From contig CM019064.1 of assembly GCA_009667805.1 (NCBI GenBank), forward strand, positions 109,590,328 to 109,654,327: 64,000 nt of DNA, in the 5' to 3' direction. Below, in pieces: positions 34,697-46,083 of the stretch; the first letter of the stretch is position 1, and each line of letters opens with the position of its first letter. Source of the DNA: Leptobrachium leishanense (lineage: Eukaryota; Chordata; Amphibia; Anura; Megophryidae). The notes under the pieces are model-generated. The model saw only the letters and a program-made list of their open reading frames with translations. It had not been told where the DNA came from and did not search any database. A program made the position numbers and the translations under genes.

Positions 34697-35678
34697 TGTA
34701 AGGAGCTGGGTCCAGGGAGGTAGAATTGAGCCCTGTATGCAAATGATGCTAGCTGAGAAACGTAGATATATAATAAATGGAGGGTTTATTAGGAAATAAA
34801 CAAAAGGCAACAGAAGAATATAGAACGGATCACATTAAATAAACAATAATAAGCTTCAACTGAAGGCAGATAGGACAATACTAAACTAAACTATACTAGA
34901 CTAAAACTAAACTATAGCAAGGGAGAAATATATGGAGGCTGGAAACTGGGCAGTGGATTCTGCGGGATGCAGGGCAGGCAGGTTCTGAGGCTTTCAGTGG
35001 ATGGAGGCAGGAAACTGGTCAGTGGATTCTGCGGGATGCAGGGCAGGCAGGTTCTGAGGCTTTCAGAGGATGGAGACAGGAAACTGGACAGTGGATTCTG
35101 CGAGATGCAGGTTCTGAGGCTTTCAGTGGATGGAGGCAGGAAACTGGACAGTGGATTCTGCGGGATGCAGGGCAGGCAGGTTCTGAGGCTTTCAGAGGAT
35201 GGAGACAGGAAACTGCACAGTGCATTCTGCGAGATGCAGGTTCTGAGGCTTTCAGTGGATGGAGGCTGGAAACTAGACAGTGGATTCTGCGGGATGCAGG
35301 GCAGGCAGGTTCTGAGGCTTTCAGAGGATGGAGACAGGAAACTGGACAGTGGATTCTGCGGGATGCAGGGCAGGCAGGTTCTGGGAATCCTGTAGACCAT
35401 AGGCACAGAGAAAGGAGATGCTGGAGGAAACAAATAGTAAGGAAATGGATGGATGAATAGAGTAACAGGAGGCAGCTCCCTATCAGCTTGGTGTGCACCA
35501 AGATAATGCAGAAGCATTGTGCCTTGGGAGTGGTTCCTTTTTGTAGATGGGAAATAAAGATGTATTAGTCAGAACCTGGTTGCTGGATCAGCCTGGTTGT
35601 AGAGGAATTACCAGTCTCCTTACAGGAAACTGGCTTGCTTTTAGGTTTCCTGCGGCGCTGGCGTCTCGGGGCATTACA
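34697..35678. mobile_element. Solo LTR (982 bp) with GGATT target duplication
   Basis: It begins TGTAAGGAGCTGGGTCC, ends CTCGGGGCATTACA, and is flanked by exact GGATT repeats (34692-34696 and 35679-35683). About half its length is a minisatellite (34930-35395). There is no internal coding region. Confidence 0.85.
34930..35395. repeat. Minisatellite with alternating 69- and 60-bp units
   Basis: The word GTTCTGAGGCTTTCAG recurs with spacings of about 69, 60, 69, 60, 69 and 69 bases. The 60-bp units lack a 9-bp GGCAGGCAG-type segment, giving a higher-order pattern. All unit lengths are multiples of three, so long open frames persist on both strands (34967-35395 plus, 34912-35517 minus); these are by-products of the array. 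Confidence 0.95.
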
Positions 35679-36082
35679 GGATTCCATGAATGAGTAAGAG
35701 GAAAATTACAGCTAAACACAAACAACACAGAAATGTAAAGACAGCAGTAAGCACTTTCGGACAGACAATGGTAAAACCGCCTTGTCAGGCTCGCGCCAGG
35801 ATGGAGCAATGGCAGGGCCTTTATGGTTTGGTTTATTTCCCAAGAGCTGGGGGTGAGCAGGTAAGCAGACACTGGAGACTTGGATTGCAGGTAATAAAAG
35901 GTATATTGAATGCACAGCAGAATGACACAGTCTTTGCATATAGGAGTATCACTATATATAGGCAATGTATACAATAAGCAAAGGATGGTGAGATGTGCAG
36001 TCAGAAGCTAGAGACTCCACTTGCGTAGCAATACCGTGAATGAAGGTCTTAAGCAGCAGATACAGGATGGATGGCTGGCGAT

Positions 36083-39000
36083 TAGGGATGAGCCGAACAC
36101 CCCCCGAGTTCGGTTCGGGCCCGAACACGAACTTCCCATATGTTCGGGACCGAACCCGAACCCAAACCCAATGCAAGTCAATGGGGCTGAAAATTCGGTT
36201 TTTAGAGTGCCCTCCAAGAGGGCATATATGCAAGATATTTGCCATAAAAGGTGTATGGGGGTCCGGGTAGTGCCCTGGGGGACAGGAAACAAGGACAAAA
36301 CGTTAAAAAAAATAAATTTTAAAGGGACAGTGAGTTTTCCATGAAATAAGGGTTAAAAATAAAAACGAAAAATTCCTTCAAATATCGTGCCTAGGAGGTC
36401 CCCATAACCTGCCCGTGAAGTGGCGGATTTCTAGGATGTATAGAAACACTTATTTACAAAAAAAAATAAGTTTCATATGACGGTAAATGCTTTTCCTTTA
36501 ATCTATCCATAAACAACTGCTTGGGGCGGCAGTCTGTATGAAAAGAGGAGACATTTTCGGACACGCAGAAAAAGTTTACTGATTTTTCTTGGCTAAATTA
36601 TTGTGAAACTTATGCAAGCTTTGGATGAAAGTAACAATAGGTGCTTCAAAATTGGTCCTTTAGCATCCCCAACAGTGCCGCCACACCGTAACCCCTCTGA
36701 GGATATGAATCTGATACAGGCGTCAGTGGCAGTGCACCCAAATATTGTGCTTTTGGTTCCAGGCTTGCAAGTACTATCATACAGTAACCCCTCTGTGGTA
36801 TTGTGGAAGAATGCAGGGGTGGACGATGTGGTCCTATATTGAAAAGTTTTTTATCTGGTAATGGGCGTCAGTGCACCCAGATATTCTGCCTTTAATGCCA
36901 GGCCAGCAAGTATCATCATACAGTAACCCCTCCGTAGTATTGTGGAAGAGTGCAGGGTTGGACCCTGCGGTTCAAAAAATTTAAATGATATAAATCTGGC
37001 ACAGGCGTCAGTGCAGCCAAATATTGTGCCTTTTCATGGCAGCAAGTGCCTTCACACCATAACCCTTTTGTGGTATTGTAGAAGAGTTAAGTGCTGGAGA
37101 TTTTGTGAATGCAGAAGAGGACATCCCCAATCTATTCCATTACTTCAGCATCAGGGGATTGATAGCTGCTGATCCAGGACTGATTCATTTTTATAAATGT
37201 CAGCCGGTCTGCAGAGTCGGTGGACAGACGCACTCTTTTGTCTGTGACAAAACCTCCAGCGGCACTGAACATCCTTTCGGAAAGCACGTTAGATGAAGGG
37301 CAACCTAGTAGCTGCATAGCATATTGGATAATTCTGGCCAGTGATCCAATCTCAACACCCAGTAAGCCAGTGGATCATCGGCTGGAAAGGTATCCAGGTC
37401 TGCCCTTGCCCCTAGGTAGTCCTACACCATATGGTGAAGACGCTGGCAATGGGTGCCTATATTTGACGTCCCTGGGCGTCGAGGACTAAAAAAATTTAAA
37501 AATGCATCAGTCAAGCGACCCTGGCCTTCACCACTATTCCTCTGATCATCCGCAGCCTCAGAAGCACGTGTGTCAGCACTTGGTAATCTACCAGTGCCTG
37601 GAAAGGTGTTACACAAGTGTCGCTTTAGAGCGTCCTCAAGTTTTTTCATCCTGTGCTCCCTCTGTGCGGGCAGGATGAGCTCTGCAACTTTACCCTTGTA
37701 TCGTGGATCAAGAAGGGTTGCCAACCAGTAATGATCCCTCTCCTTGAAAGCACGCATCCTGGGGTCCTTTAGCAGACTTTGCATCATTAGGGAGCCCATG
37801 CAGCGTAGGTTGGAGGTGGCATTAGCTTCCGAGTCTTCCTGGTCAATGAGGATGACCGTATCATGCACTTCCTCCTCCCAGCCATGCACTAGCCCTTCTG
37901 TTTCTGGGCACACAAAACCCTCCCTTGAGGAATCCCCACCTTCAATGCCCCCACTCCATAAATATTCTGCCTCCTCCTCCTCCTCATCCTCCTCCTGTCT
38001 GAGGTATGGCATCTTTTTGCTTGAGCCATTGCGTAGACCCTGTCAAGCGTCGGTTTAACTGCCACTTTGCCAGAGACAGAGGAGGAGAAGGAGGAGGAGG
38101 AGGAGGGAGAGGTGGTGGTGGTGGAGCAGACAGACCTCATACAAGCAGCTTTCTGGAGGCATGGTGGAAGAACAAGCTCCAGCACAGAGCCCCATCTTGG
38201 ATCACTCCCAGCTGCAATCAGAGTTACCCAGTGTGCCGTGAAGGAAGTGTAACGACCCTGTCCATGCTTGCTGGACCACGTGCCTAAAGTCACATGCACC
38301 TTGCTGCTGGCTGCCTTTCCCAATGACTGGATAACATTGTCTTCCAGTGCTGGTATAGTGCTGGAATGGCCTTGCGTGAAAAGTAATGGCGTTTTGGAAC
38401 CTGCCACTGTGGTACAGCACATTCAGCAAATTCACGGAAGGGAGCAGGGTCCACCAGCTGGAAAGGCAGCCGCTGCAATGTGAGTAATTTTGCTAAACTG
38501 GCATTTAGACGCTGTGCTTGGGGATGGTTGGGACTATATTTTTTCTTTCGCTGCAGCAGCTGCGGCAACGTAATCTGACTGCGTAAATCTTCAGCTACTG
38601 GGATGATGTCACATTGTGAGGAAGGACCTGGTACATCCATTACTGTAGCATCATCCCTGTCGGTGGAGGTTGTAGGCAATGACATGGCAGGACATACAGT
38701 GGGGGTAGAGACAGATGAGGAGGAGGAGGACCTACGCAAAGTTTTGCGCCAACGGGATGTGTGTCAGTTGTTCATATGTCGCCTCAAGCTCGTGGTACCC
38801 AAGTGTCCGGTATCTTTCGCACGCTTAAGCCTCATCTGACATAGATTACAAATAGCAACGCTGCGCTCTACTGCACATTTCTTAAAGAACTCCCAGACAG
38901 CAGAGTTCCTGCATGTGTTCTTTAAGACAACAGCGCTCTGCACCGGAGCAGCTCTGACATGTGATGCCTTGGACTGGCTAGTGCTACGGTTGGTCACAGA

Positions 39001-40519
39001 GGATGTTGTGCCTCGTGTTTGCTGTGCCTCCTCCTCCCCCTCACTTAATTCCTCTGTTCGATCAGGCACCCAGGTGGAGTCAGTGACCTCATCATCAATG
39101 TCATCTTCACCCCCTATCTCCTCGTCACTGGAGCCAACTTGGCAGTATGCTGCAGCTGCTGGGGCAACATGAGTGCCAGTTATTTGTGTGTCATCACTGG
39201 CACCCCCTTCCTCTAGGTTGATTATACTCCCTTCCTCAACCTCAGAGATTGAATAAGAGCACTGTACTTGCTGCGCATCCTCAAGCAGCATGTCACTCTC
39301 ATTGTAGTCAAACAATTCAGCTGACTCCTCCGTGTGTGATAGCGAGGCTACGGCAGGAGTAGCTGTGGACATGGAGGCTGCATTAGATGCTTTGGCAGCT
39401 GAGGTGGACTGTAAAGCACTAGAAGCCTGACTGTTAGAGGATTCGGAGGATGAGGATGGCCTGGTTAGCCAATCCACCAAGTCCTCTGTATGTTGCTGCT
39501 GCTTAAGACGGCCAGCACCAGTTAGAAAGGACAAGCGTGCGCCTGCAGAGGATGCACCACGTCCACCACGACCTGAGGCACAGCCTCCCGACACAGGGGC
39601 TGCTTGCCCTCTTATCTGTGTCTGGGAGCGTCTGCCTGTCCTTTTTGTTCTTTCAGACATGGTGAGTGATATATAGATTAATATATACAGAACTCTGATT
39701 CAACTCTGGTATAAAGATTTAAAGAACTCTGGTATAACTCAGTGAGACACCCTGATAGCTGGCAGCCAGTGACAAGACACAGATTACAAGTCTCAGACAC
39801 CTCCTATAAATCAGTGAGACCCCTTGATGGGTGGCAGCCAGTGAGAACACACGGATTATAACCATTCCCAAATGTTTTGTAGAAATTAGTGAGCCCAAAA
39901 ATACAGTGTGGTACTGGTTGTGTGACAAGACACAGATCCCCTCAATTCACAAATGTTTTGTAGAAATTAGGGAGCCTCAAAATACTGCGTGGTACTGGTT
40001 GTGTGACAAGACACAGATCACCTCAATTCACAAATGTTTTAAAGAAAGTTGTAAACCCCAAAAAAACTTGCTGGCACAGGGACAAGACACACATCACCTA
40101 AATTCCCTGATATTTGGTAGAAATGAGCCCCCCCCCCGACCCCCCGCCAGTAGCGTGGCAGGCCGGCAGTAACAACACACAAATATCTCCTCTGAAATCT
40201 CCTCTGAAATGCGTGCAGAATTGGCGCGTGGAAACGTTATATAGTGTGCTGCGGGACTTAGCTCTGATAGCCCATGATTGGACAAAATTTGCCCAATCAG
40301 GACTCTGAGCCATATTTGGCATACTGTTGAACCTGTCTTGCACCAGACCTGTGGTCAGGTGCAAGGCTGTAGCCAATTACGAGCTTCAGGCCAGTGGGAA
40401 AATGCATTGTGGTCCATTGTGGTCGAAAATGCGGCGAACATCCGGAAATGTTCGGTGTTCGCGATCTAATCGAACAGGCTAAGTTCGGGTCGAACTCCGA
40501 ACCGAACAGCTCATTCCTA
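36083..40519 (-). mobile_element. hAT transposon, 4.4 kb, exact 8-bp TSD
   Basis: The ends are TAGGGATGAGCCGAAC and GTTCGGCTCA-type (GAACAGCTCATTCCTA). They are flanked by exact CTGGCGAT repeats (36075-36082 and 40520-40527). Subterminal GTTCGGG/CCCGAAC words cluster at both ends. A broken transposase is on the minus strand. An internally deleted relative is at 42441-43906 and an end fragment at 45101. Confidence 0.93.
37132..39660 (-). pseudogene. hAT transposase with BED zinc finger, broken
   Basis: The frame opens at 39660 with a basic N-terminus and a long Ser/acidic segment. A BED-type zinc finger follows near 38900-38770 (VWEFFKKCA, CNLCQMRL, LRRHMNN). A TGA at 38766-38764 interrupts the frame, which continues in phase through KYSPNHPQAQRLNASLAKLL and PFQLVDPAPFREF to 38290. 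A frameshift then leads to KVHVTLGTWSSKHGQGRY. Most of the central RNase H-like region is deleted and replaced by Ser/Glu-rich DNA. YWLATLLDPRYKGKVAEL follows near 37690, and the C-terminal dimerisation block CPSSNVLSERMFSAAGGFVT lies at 37300-37200. hAT transposases cut and paste with 8-bp TSDs; this one is inactive. Family identity is certain. Confidence 0.93.
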
Positions 40520-40970
40520 CTGGCGATCAAGAAAGTCTCTAGGACCCAAAGGATAGTGGGCCACGTAGTCATGGGCTGTAGACTCCACAGGAATATCACC
40601 AAGGGCCAGACAAATGTGATTCTCAGGATAGTTAGCTAACTGGAACACAGCAATCCAGGCAGATCTCTAGTCCTAATGGATAGTGGGCTACGCAGTATAA
40701 AGTCGTCACAGGAACCACAGATACTAGGCCCACAGGAATATCACAGAACAGGGGATAAAGGGTACTGTAGACAAACGATGGAGAGACAGCTCATAGAACC
40801 TCAGGGATGGGGAAACAGAATGAGAGAGCCCTGAGAGAAGGGTGTGTCCAGGTTATATGAACAGCCACAGGATCAGGGCAGGAATTAACCCTTAGGTGGA
40901 TACAGACAGGGAGTAATGGAAAGCCAGACCGGTCACAGCAGGTTCCCAGGGCTGAGGCATAACACGCCTG

Positions 40971-41590
40971 GTCCCTAAGAGGTTAACTTTTATTCTTAAT
41001 AGACATTATATATCACTGGAGGTGTGTGCGACGTGCGTGTATTGTAAGGGGAGGCCTCACCAGGGCCGGAGTGGGGATAACAAGCAGCCCTGTAAAATAC
41101 ATTTCTAGACCAGCCCGATGTTGCAAAACGTGCTTATTTTTCCAGGATGTACCCTGTACATCACTGGTCCCCAAGGAGTTAATGTATCCTTACTCTCAAT
41201 CCATCTTCAAATCATGTGGTTGATATATTCACATTGAGGTTGATGGCATAGGTTTAAATTTTCATGTCATTAGTATAATACAAAGCTGTCATTCTAGAGA
41301 TCACCTCCTCCTCATGCAAAATGAGGTCTATAAATGGAATGAGACGCTGAGCATGCTTTTTTCTGCTACTATAATAAATTATCGATGGTAATAATTCCTA
41401 GATAAAAGATACACGCCAGAAGCTGTTAGATTCTAAGGATTTTTTTTACTCTTAATTTGATTTAATTAAAGTTTAAGCTGTAGACTTTAAGCTGTTTTAA
41501 ATGTACTTAGTCATAGTGTTTACCTCCATAACATAACAAAAAAATCTTACAAAATTATGGCATAAAAAACATAACAAAATTAAAGGTGTA
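40971..41590. other. No gene seen
   Basis: Intronic or intergenic AT-rich DNA. CACCAGGGCCGGAGTGGGGA at 41058 may be a decayed end of another DNA element. Confidence 0.45.
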
Positions 41591-41593
41591 CAC

Positions 41594-41700
41594 AGGGCCG
41601 GATTTACATCTCAGGGGCCTGTAGGCAGAGAAAGCTGCAGCCCACCCCCTATCTTTTGACAAGCGCTGTAATACTTGTAAACATTGACTTAATTAGAGCA
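41594..41700. repeat. End fragment of a DNA element (CAGGGCCGGATTTAC type)
   Basis: CAGGGCCGGATTTACATCTC followed by GGGGCCTGTAGGCA resembles, from memory, a common hAT-like end in vertebrates. No partner end is found. Confidence 0.45.
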
Positions 41701-41821
41701 AATTGAACAAACAAGTTTTTAAATAAGGAAATAACACCACAAAATAAATATATGAAGTTAAAGTACCTGTAAACTGAATACAACATGCACAAAAATATGG
41801 TGTAACATTAAAAGTGCAAAC

Positions 41822-44800
41822 TGGGAGGGCAAAGCTTGGACGCCGAGGAAGACCGACATGCCTTGCTGGACCTCCGTGTATGGGGCACCTTCCCACTGAT
41901 TTTTTTTATGCCCCTTTATGGGTCATTGCTACACCCTCCTCAGCGCCCGTATTATTATTGAGAGGCAACATCTGTGTTTTTGGATACTGGTTCTCTGCTG
42001 CCTGATGCTCCCGCTGGCTTTTTTGTCTGCCCTCCACACATTTCCCGGTGGCCTTCTTGCGGCCTATGTGATAATGGGCCTCTGCTGTGTGGAGCTGGAC
42101 AGAGTCGCTCGGGCCTGTGTGAGTGCTCAGAGGACAGATACCTCTGGACAGACACCTGCTGGCCCGGGAGGAATGTTACTTGCCACAGCAGGGCAGGTTC
42201 CTGGTCCACGCTGGTACATACCGGATCTCCTGTCTGTGGGCACGCTTTCCCAGGGGATCTCTTATCGCATTCTAGAGTGCTCATTGGGCCTAGCTGCCAT
42301 GACGGTCCCCAGCTTACCTGCGCCTGTGTCACCTGCGGTCCCTCTTCCCCCAAGATGATGCCGGAGAATGGCTTGCTCCCTCTTACTCGAGGGATGCTTG
42401 TGGAACTGTATGAGGAGATGCGGGAAGAGTAGTTTGCCACTAGGGATGAGCCGAACACCCTCGTGTTCGGTTTGCATTCGAACTCGAACAATTTCAAAAG
42501 TTCGAGTTTGAACGCGAACACGAACCGAACTCAATGCAAGTCAATGCGACTCGAAAGTTTGAATTTTAGAGTGCCCTCCAAGAGGGCATATATGCAAGAT
42601 ATTTGCCATGAAAAGGTGTATGGGGGTCCGGGTAGTGCCCTGGGGGACAGGAAAAAAGGACAAAAAGATTTTTAATTTTTTTTTTTAAAGGAACAGTGAG
42701 TTTTCCATGAAATAAGGGTTAAAAATAAAAACAAAAAATTCCTTCAAATATCGTGCCTAGGAGGTCCCCATAACCTGCCCGTGAAGTGGCGGATTTGTAG
42801 GATGTATAGAAACATTTAAAAACAAAAAAATGACATTTCAAATGACGGTAAATGGTTTACTTTAATCTATTCATAAACAACTGCTTGGGAGGCAGTCTGT
42901 ATGAAAAGAGGAAACATTTTAGGACACGCAGAACAAGTTTAGTGATTTTTGGCTAAATTATGGTGAAACTAATGCAGGCTTTGGACGAAAGTAACAATAG
43001 GTGCTTTAAAATTGGTCCTTTAGTGTCGGCAACAGTGCCGTCACACCGTAACCCTCTGTAGTATTGTGGAAGAGTGCAGGGTTGGACCTTAAATTAAAAT
43101 GATATGAATCTGGTATAGGCGTCAGTGGAAGAGCACCCAAATATTGTGCCTTTGGCAGCAAGTGCCTTAACACCGTAAGTATCCCCTTTGTGATATTGTC
43201 GAAGAGTGCAGGGTTGAAAAAATTATATAAATCTGGTAATATAGGCGTCAGTTGCAGTGCACCAAATATTGTGCCTTTGGTGGCAGCAAGTGCCTTCACA
43301 CCTTAACCCCTTTGTGGTATTGTGGAAGAGTGCAGTGGTGGAGGTTTTGGGAATGCAGAAGAGATCCTCGATCTATTCAGTTATGTCAGCATCAGGGGAT
43401 TGATAGCTGCTGATCCAGGACTGATTCATTTTTATAAATGTCAACCGGTCTACAGAGTCGGTGGACAGACGCACTCTTTTTTGTCTGTGACAAAACCTCC
43501 AGCGGCACAGAACGACCTTTCAGCAAGCATGCTCGATGAAGGGCAACCTAGTAGCTGCATAGCATATTGACACTAACACAACAATCTCCTCTCAAAAAAC
43601 ACGTGCTGTGGCTGAGCGAAGCCTTATATAGTGTGCTGCGGGACTTAGCTCTGTGAGCCCATGATTGGGCAAAATTTGCCCAATCAGGACTCTGAGCCGT
43701 GATTGGCATAGTCTTGCACCTGTCTTGCACCTAAACTGTGGTCAGGTGCAGGCTGTAGCCAATTACAAGCTTCAGGCCAGTGAAAAAGTGCATCGTGGTC
43801 CATTGTAAGCGAACATGCAGTGAACACGCGGAAATGTTCGGAGTTCAACGAACGGCCGATGTTCGAATCGAACTCCGAACAGATCGAACCGAACAGCTCA
43901 TCCCTACTTGCCACTACGTGGGAGATGGGCTGGTTGAGTGGAGCAGCAGCTGGGGGGCCTGTAGTGATGGCGAAGGTGCAGCAATTCTGTAGTGAAGTGG
44001 TGCCTGTGCTTGAGCGGGTCGCCGTCGGATGCAACGGGCCGCTCTTTGCTTGCACTGAGCCTGTTATGAAGCCCCCTGGACACCTGCAGGATGTTCTGCC
44101 TGGTGCCCCTGCAGCCACTGCTGAAGTCTTGCTGTCCTTGGCTACTGACGTCTGTTGACCGGTTTTGGATGTTGTATATTCTGATGGCTGCTTCATGTTC
44201 GCCATGGCTGTGGTCCCACAGTGGTCCCACGGTGTCCTGGCCCTGTGGGATGGCTTTATTTCACCATGACAGCAGATTAGCCCCATAGCCTTCATGTTCC
44301 GTGATACCTCCCTTTCATTCAGTTGTGGGCCTTGGTTCCCCCCTATCCCTGGGATGCAGGCTGATGTCCCTTAAAAGAGACCTATACCTCCCATTATGTG
44401 CCATCCCCGCCCTTTAGTTTTGATGAGACCCCTTCTTGATGAATTGCATTATCCCCTTTTGGAGATGCTTTCTGAGGTCATATGCTGTCCTATATGCGGT
44501 CATATTCTGGACACTCTTTTGCAGACTTTCTTTTACATTTTCAGGTGGTGGTTTATGTGGTGTTTTGGGCGTCTGGCTTTTTTCTCCCCTCGCCATGTCC
44601 TTTTTATTTTTGCTTGAGCTGGGTGAAACATTGGAGTGGATACCATGGCTTTGACCACTCCTCTGGCCCCAGCTCGCCCGGCCATGTGGCCTCTTCCACG
44701 GCCTCCAGTTCCCCGCGCGGTTCCTGGAGATAATCGGGAATGCCACTTCTTCCTGGGCAGTCCTTCTTTTTTTCCCTGCCCTTCCGTTGTTCTGTTTACT

Positions 44801-45000
44801 TTGGCCTTCCCTAGTAACCCACCCACTGCTTGCCAGTTGTCACGTTCGCCTTCCTGGTACTGCTGTTCCGTACCTGAGTGTTGTACCTCCCCTTATTTTT
44901 GTTCCCTTTGATGACCCTTGCTGTCCATTCATGTTATTTTTTTGTCTTTACCTGCTGTACTTCTGTCTTATTTTCAAAATAAAAATTTTGAATCTAAAAA
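41822..45000 (+). mobile_element. Retroposed element with A-tail and 12-bp TSD, split by a hAT element
   Basis: An exact 12-bp repeat AAAAGTGCAAAC flanks the unit (41810-41821 and 45001-45012). The right end reads AAAATAAAAATTTTGAATCT and then A-rich, a polyadenylation signal near an A-tail. This is the mark of LINE-machinery retroposition. Without the hAT insertion (42441-43906) the unit is about 1.7 kb. The frame ending KMMPENGLLPLTRGM-LYEEMREE stops at TAG just before the hAT; the next piece holds an open frame to 44158. I do not recognise either protein. It is a 5'-truncated LINE or an mRNA retrocopy. Confidence 0.8.
42441..43906 (-). mobile_element. Internally deleted hAT element, 1.47 kb
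   Basis: The ends TAGGGATGAGCCGAACACCC and GAACAGCTCATCCCTA match the 4.4-kb element at 36083. The flanks TTTGCCAC (42433-42440) and CTTGCCAC (43907-43914) agree at 7 of 8 bases. It keeps about 1 kb from the 3' transposase side, including the remnant of the SERMFSAAGGFVTDK region (about 43400-43560), and the last 330 bp of the other end. The middle is gone, so it needs a transposase from elsewhere. Confidence 0.9.
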
Positions 45001-45100
45001 AAAAGTGCAAACCATATAATGCCATATCCAATTTAGATAGTATTCAGTGGCTGAGCGCATAACTCTCAACCAATGAATACAGTCAGAATCTGGTAAGAAC

Positions 45101-45165
45101 TAGGGATGAGCTGTTCGGGTTCGGACGGTTCGGAGTTCGACCCGAACTTTGGCAGTTCGAAAGTT
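45101..45165. repeat. hAT end fragment, opposite orientation
   Basis: TAGGGATGAGCTGTTCGGG, then GGTTCGGAGTTCGACCCGAA, matches the reverse complement of the right end of 36083-40519. Similarity fades after about 60 bp, and no partner end with the same 8-bp flank (GTAAGAAC) was found. Confidence 0.65.
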
Positions 45166-45523
45166 TGCGAATTTTGAACTTTTTGGGTGTGTTCGAGTTC
45201 GAAAAAAAAAAAACAAAATTTTGAAAAAGTATAGAAAATGCTTAAAAAAATACAAAAAAAATCTAGAAATAAAGAGACTCTTTACTGCAGAATATTATAA
45301 GCAACGGTTTATTAGATATTGAATTAAAAACTAATGTGTACGTGGAAAGATTATCAACTCTAAATGACCTCTGTTCACAAACGGGCATAACACCAGGTGT
45401 TTTTAGTCTGGTAATCAATTTGATACATTGTACACTATACTGAGGGCGGGGTGGTGTCTGCTTCTGATTGAGATTTGAGAATAATTTCCCTAAAACATCC
45501 TAATATGCTGCATTTAACCCTTT

Positions 45524-46083
45524 CGCTGCTGAGGCTTTTCACACCTCTGTGCTGAGGTCATTTTTACCACTTTCGCTCATCATGTTTAACCGCGTTTTGT
45601 AGCCATATTTTGATATATGATCCAGGCATATTATATATCGTTCTTTCCGGCAGACTTGGCAGATTCATAATATGTCATTATTATATGTATACGTTATGTC
45701 ATGTCTGTATATTATAACAAAAAATGCAATAAAATTTGAATTTTCAATAATTTATTGTGTGTAAAGTGTTTTTTTTCACATTTTAACATGCGATCGTTTG
45801 CGGTTATATTTTGTATGGGGTGCGCTTGTAAAAAAAAATTAGAAATGGGGTCTCGTTACATTTTTTTTGGGGAAAATTTTGCTTTTTTTAACAAACGCAC
45901 CGCATACAAAAATCGTTAGTGCAGCATTATTGTTCACATTATAATTGAAATGGGAACAATATTGCTGCATTAACAAAACAAAAAAAAAACAACTTTTTTT
46001 TATTTTTTTCTAAAACATTTTTCATGCTCATGTTTGGTATCCTTGGAAAGGCCATGCTCTGGCCGATCCAACGATATCAAACA
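45524..46083. repeat. TTAA-bordered serial-hairpin repeat, copy C
   Basis: It begins TTAACCCTTTCGCTGCTGAG and matches copies A and B (15558, 16495) through ATATATCGTTCTTTCCGGCA, AAAAAATGCAATAAAAT, TGTATGGGGTGCGCTTGT and GCTCATGTTTGGTATCC. It runs without a break into the GC-rich hairpin chain at 46084. Confidence 0.8.

Larger units (their letters stand above)
35783..40965. mobile_element. Solo LTR (738 bp) split by a hAT transposon, TSD CGCCT
   Basis: The left part (35783-36082) starts TGTCAGGCTCGCGCCAGG and the right part (from 40528) ends GGGCTGAGGCATAACA. The flanking repeats are exactly CGCCT (35778-35782 and 40966-40970). The 4.4-kb hAT element at 36083-40519 plus its 8-bp duplication accounts for the rest, so the LTR was in place before the hAT arrived. 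Confidence 0.82.

Noticed and set aside
34912..35517. Long open frames on both strands (142-201 codons)
   Set aside because: Produced by 69/60-bp units, multiples of three, in the minisatellite of a solo LTR; no independent coding evidence.
41955..42521. 188-codon minus-strand and 146-152-codon plus-strand open frames
   Set aside because: They lie in the retroposed unit and overlap the hAT boundary at 42441; no recognisable protein in any of them.
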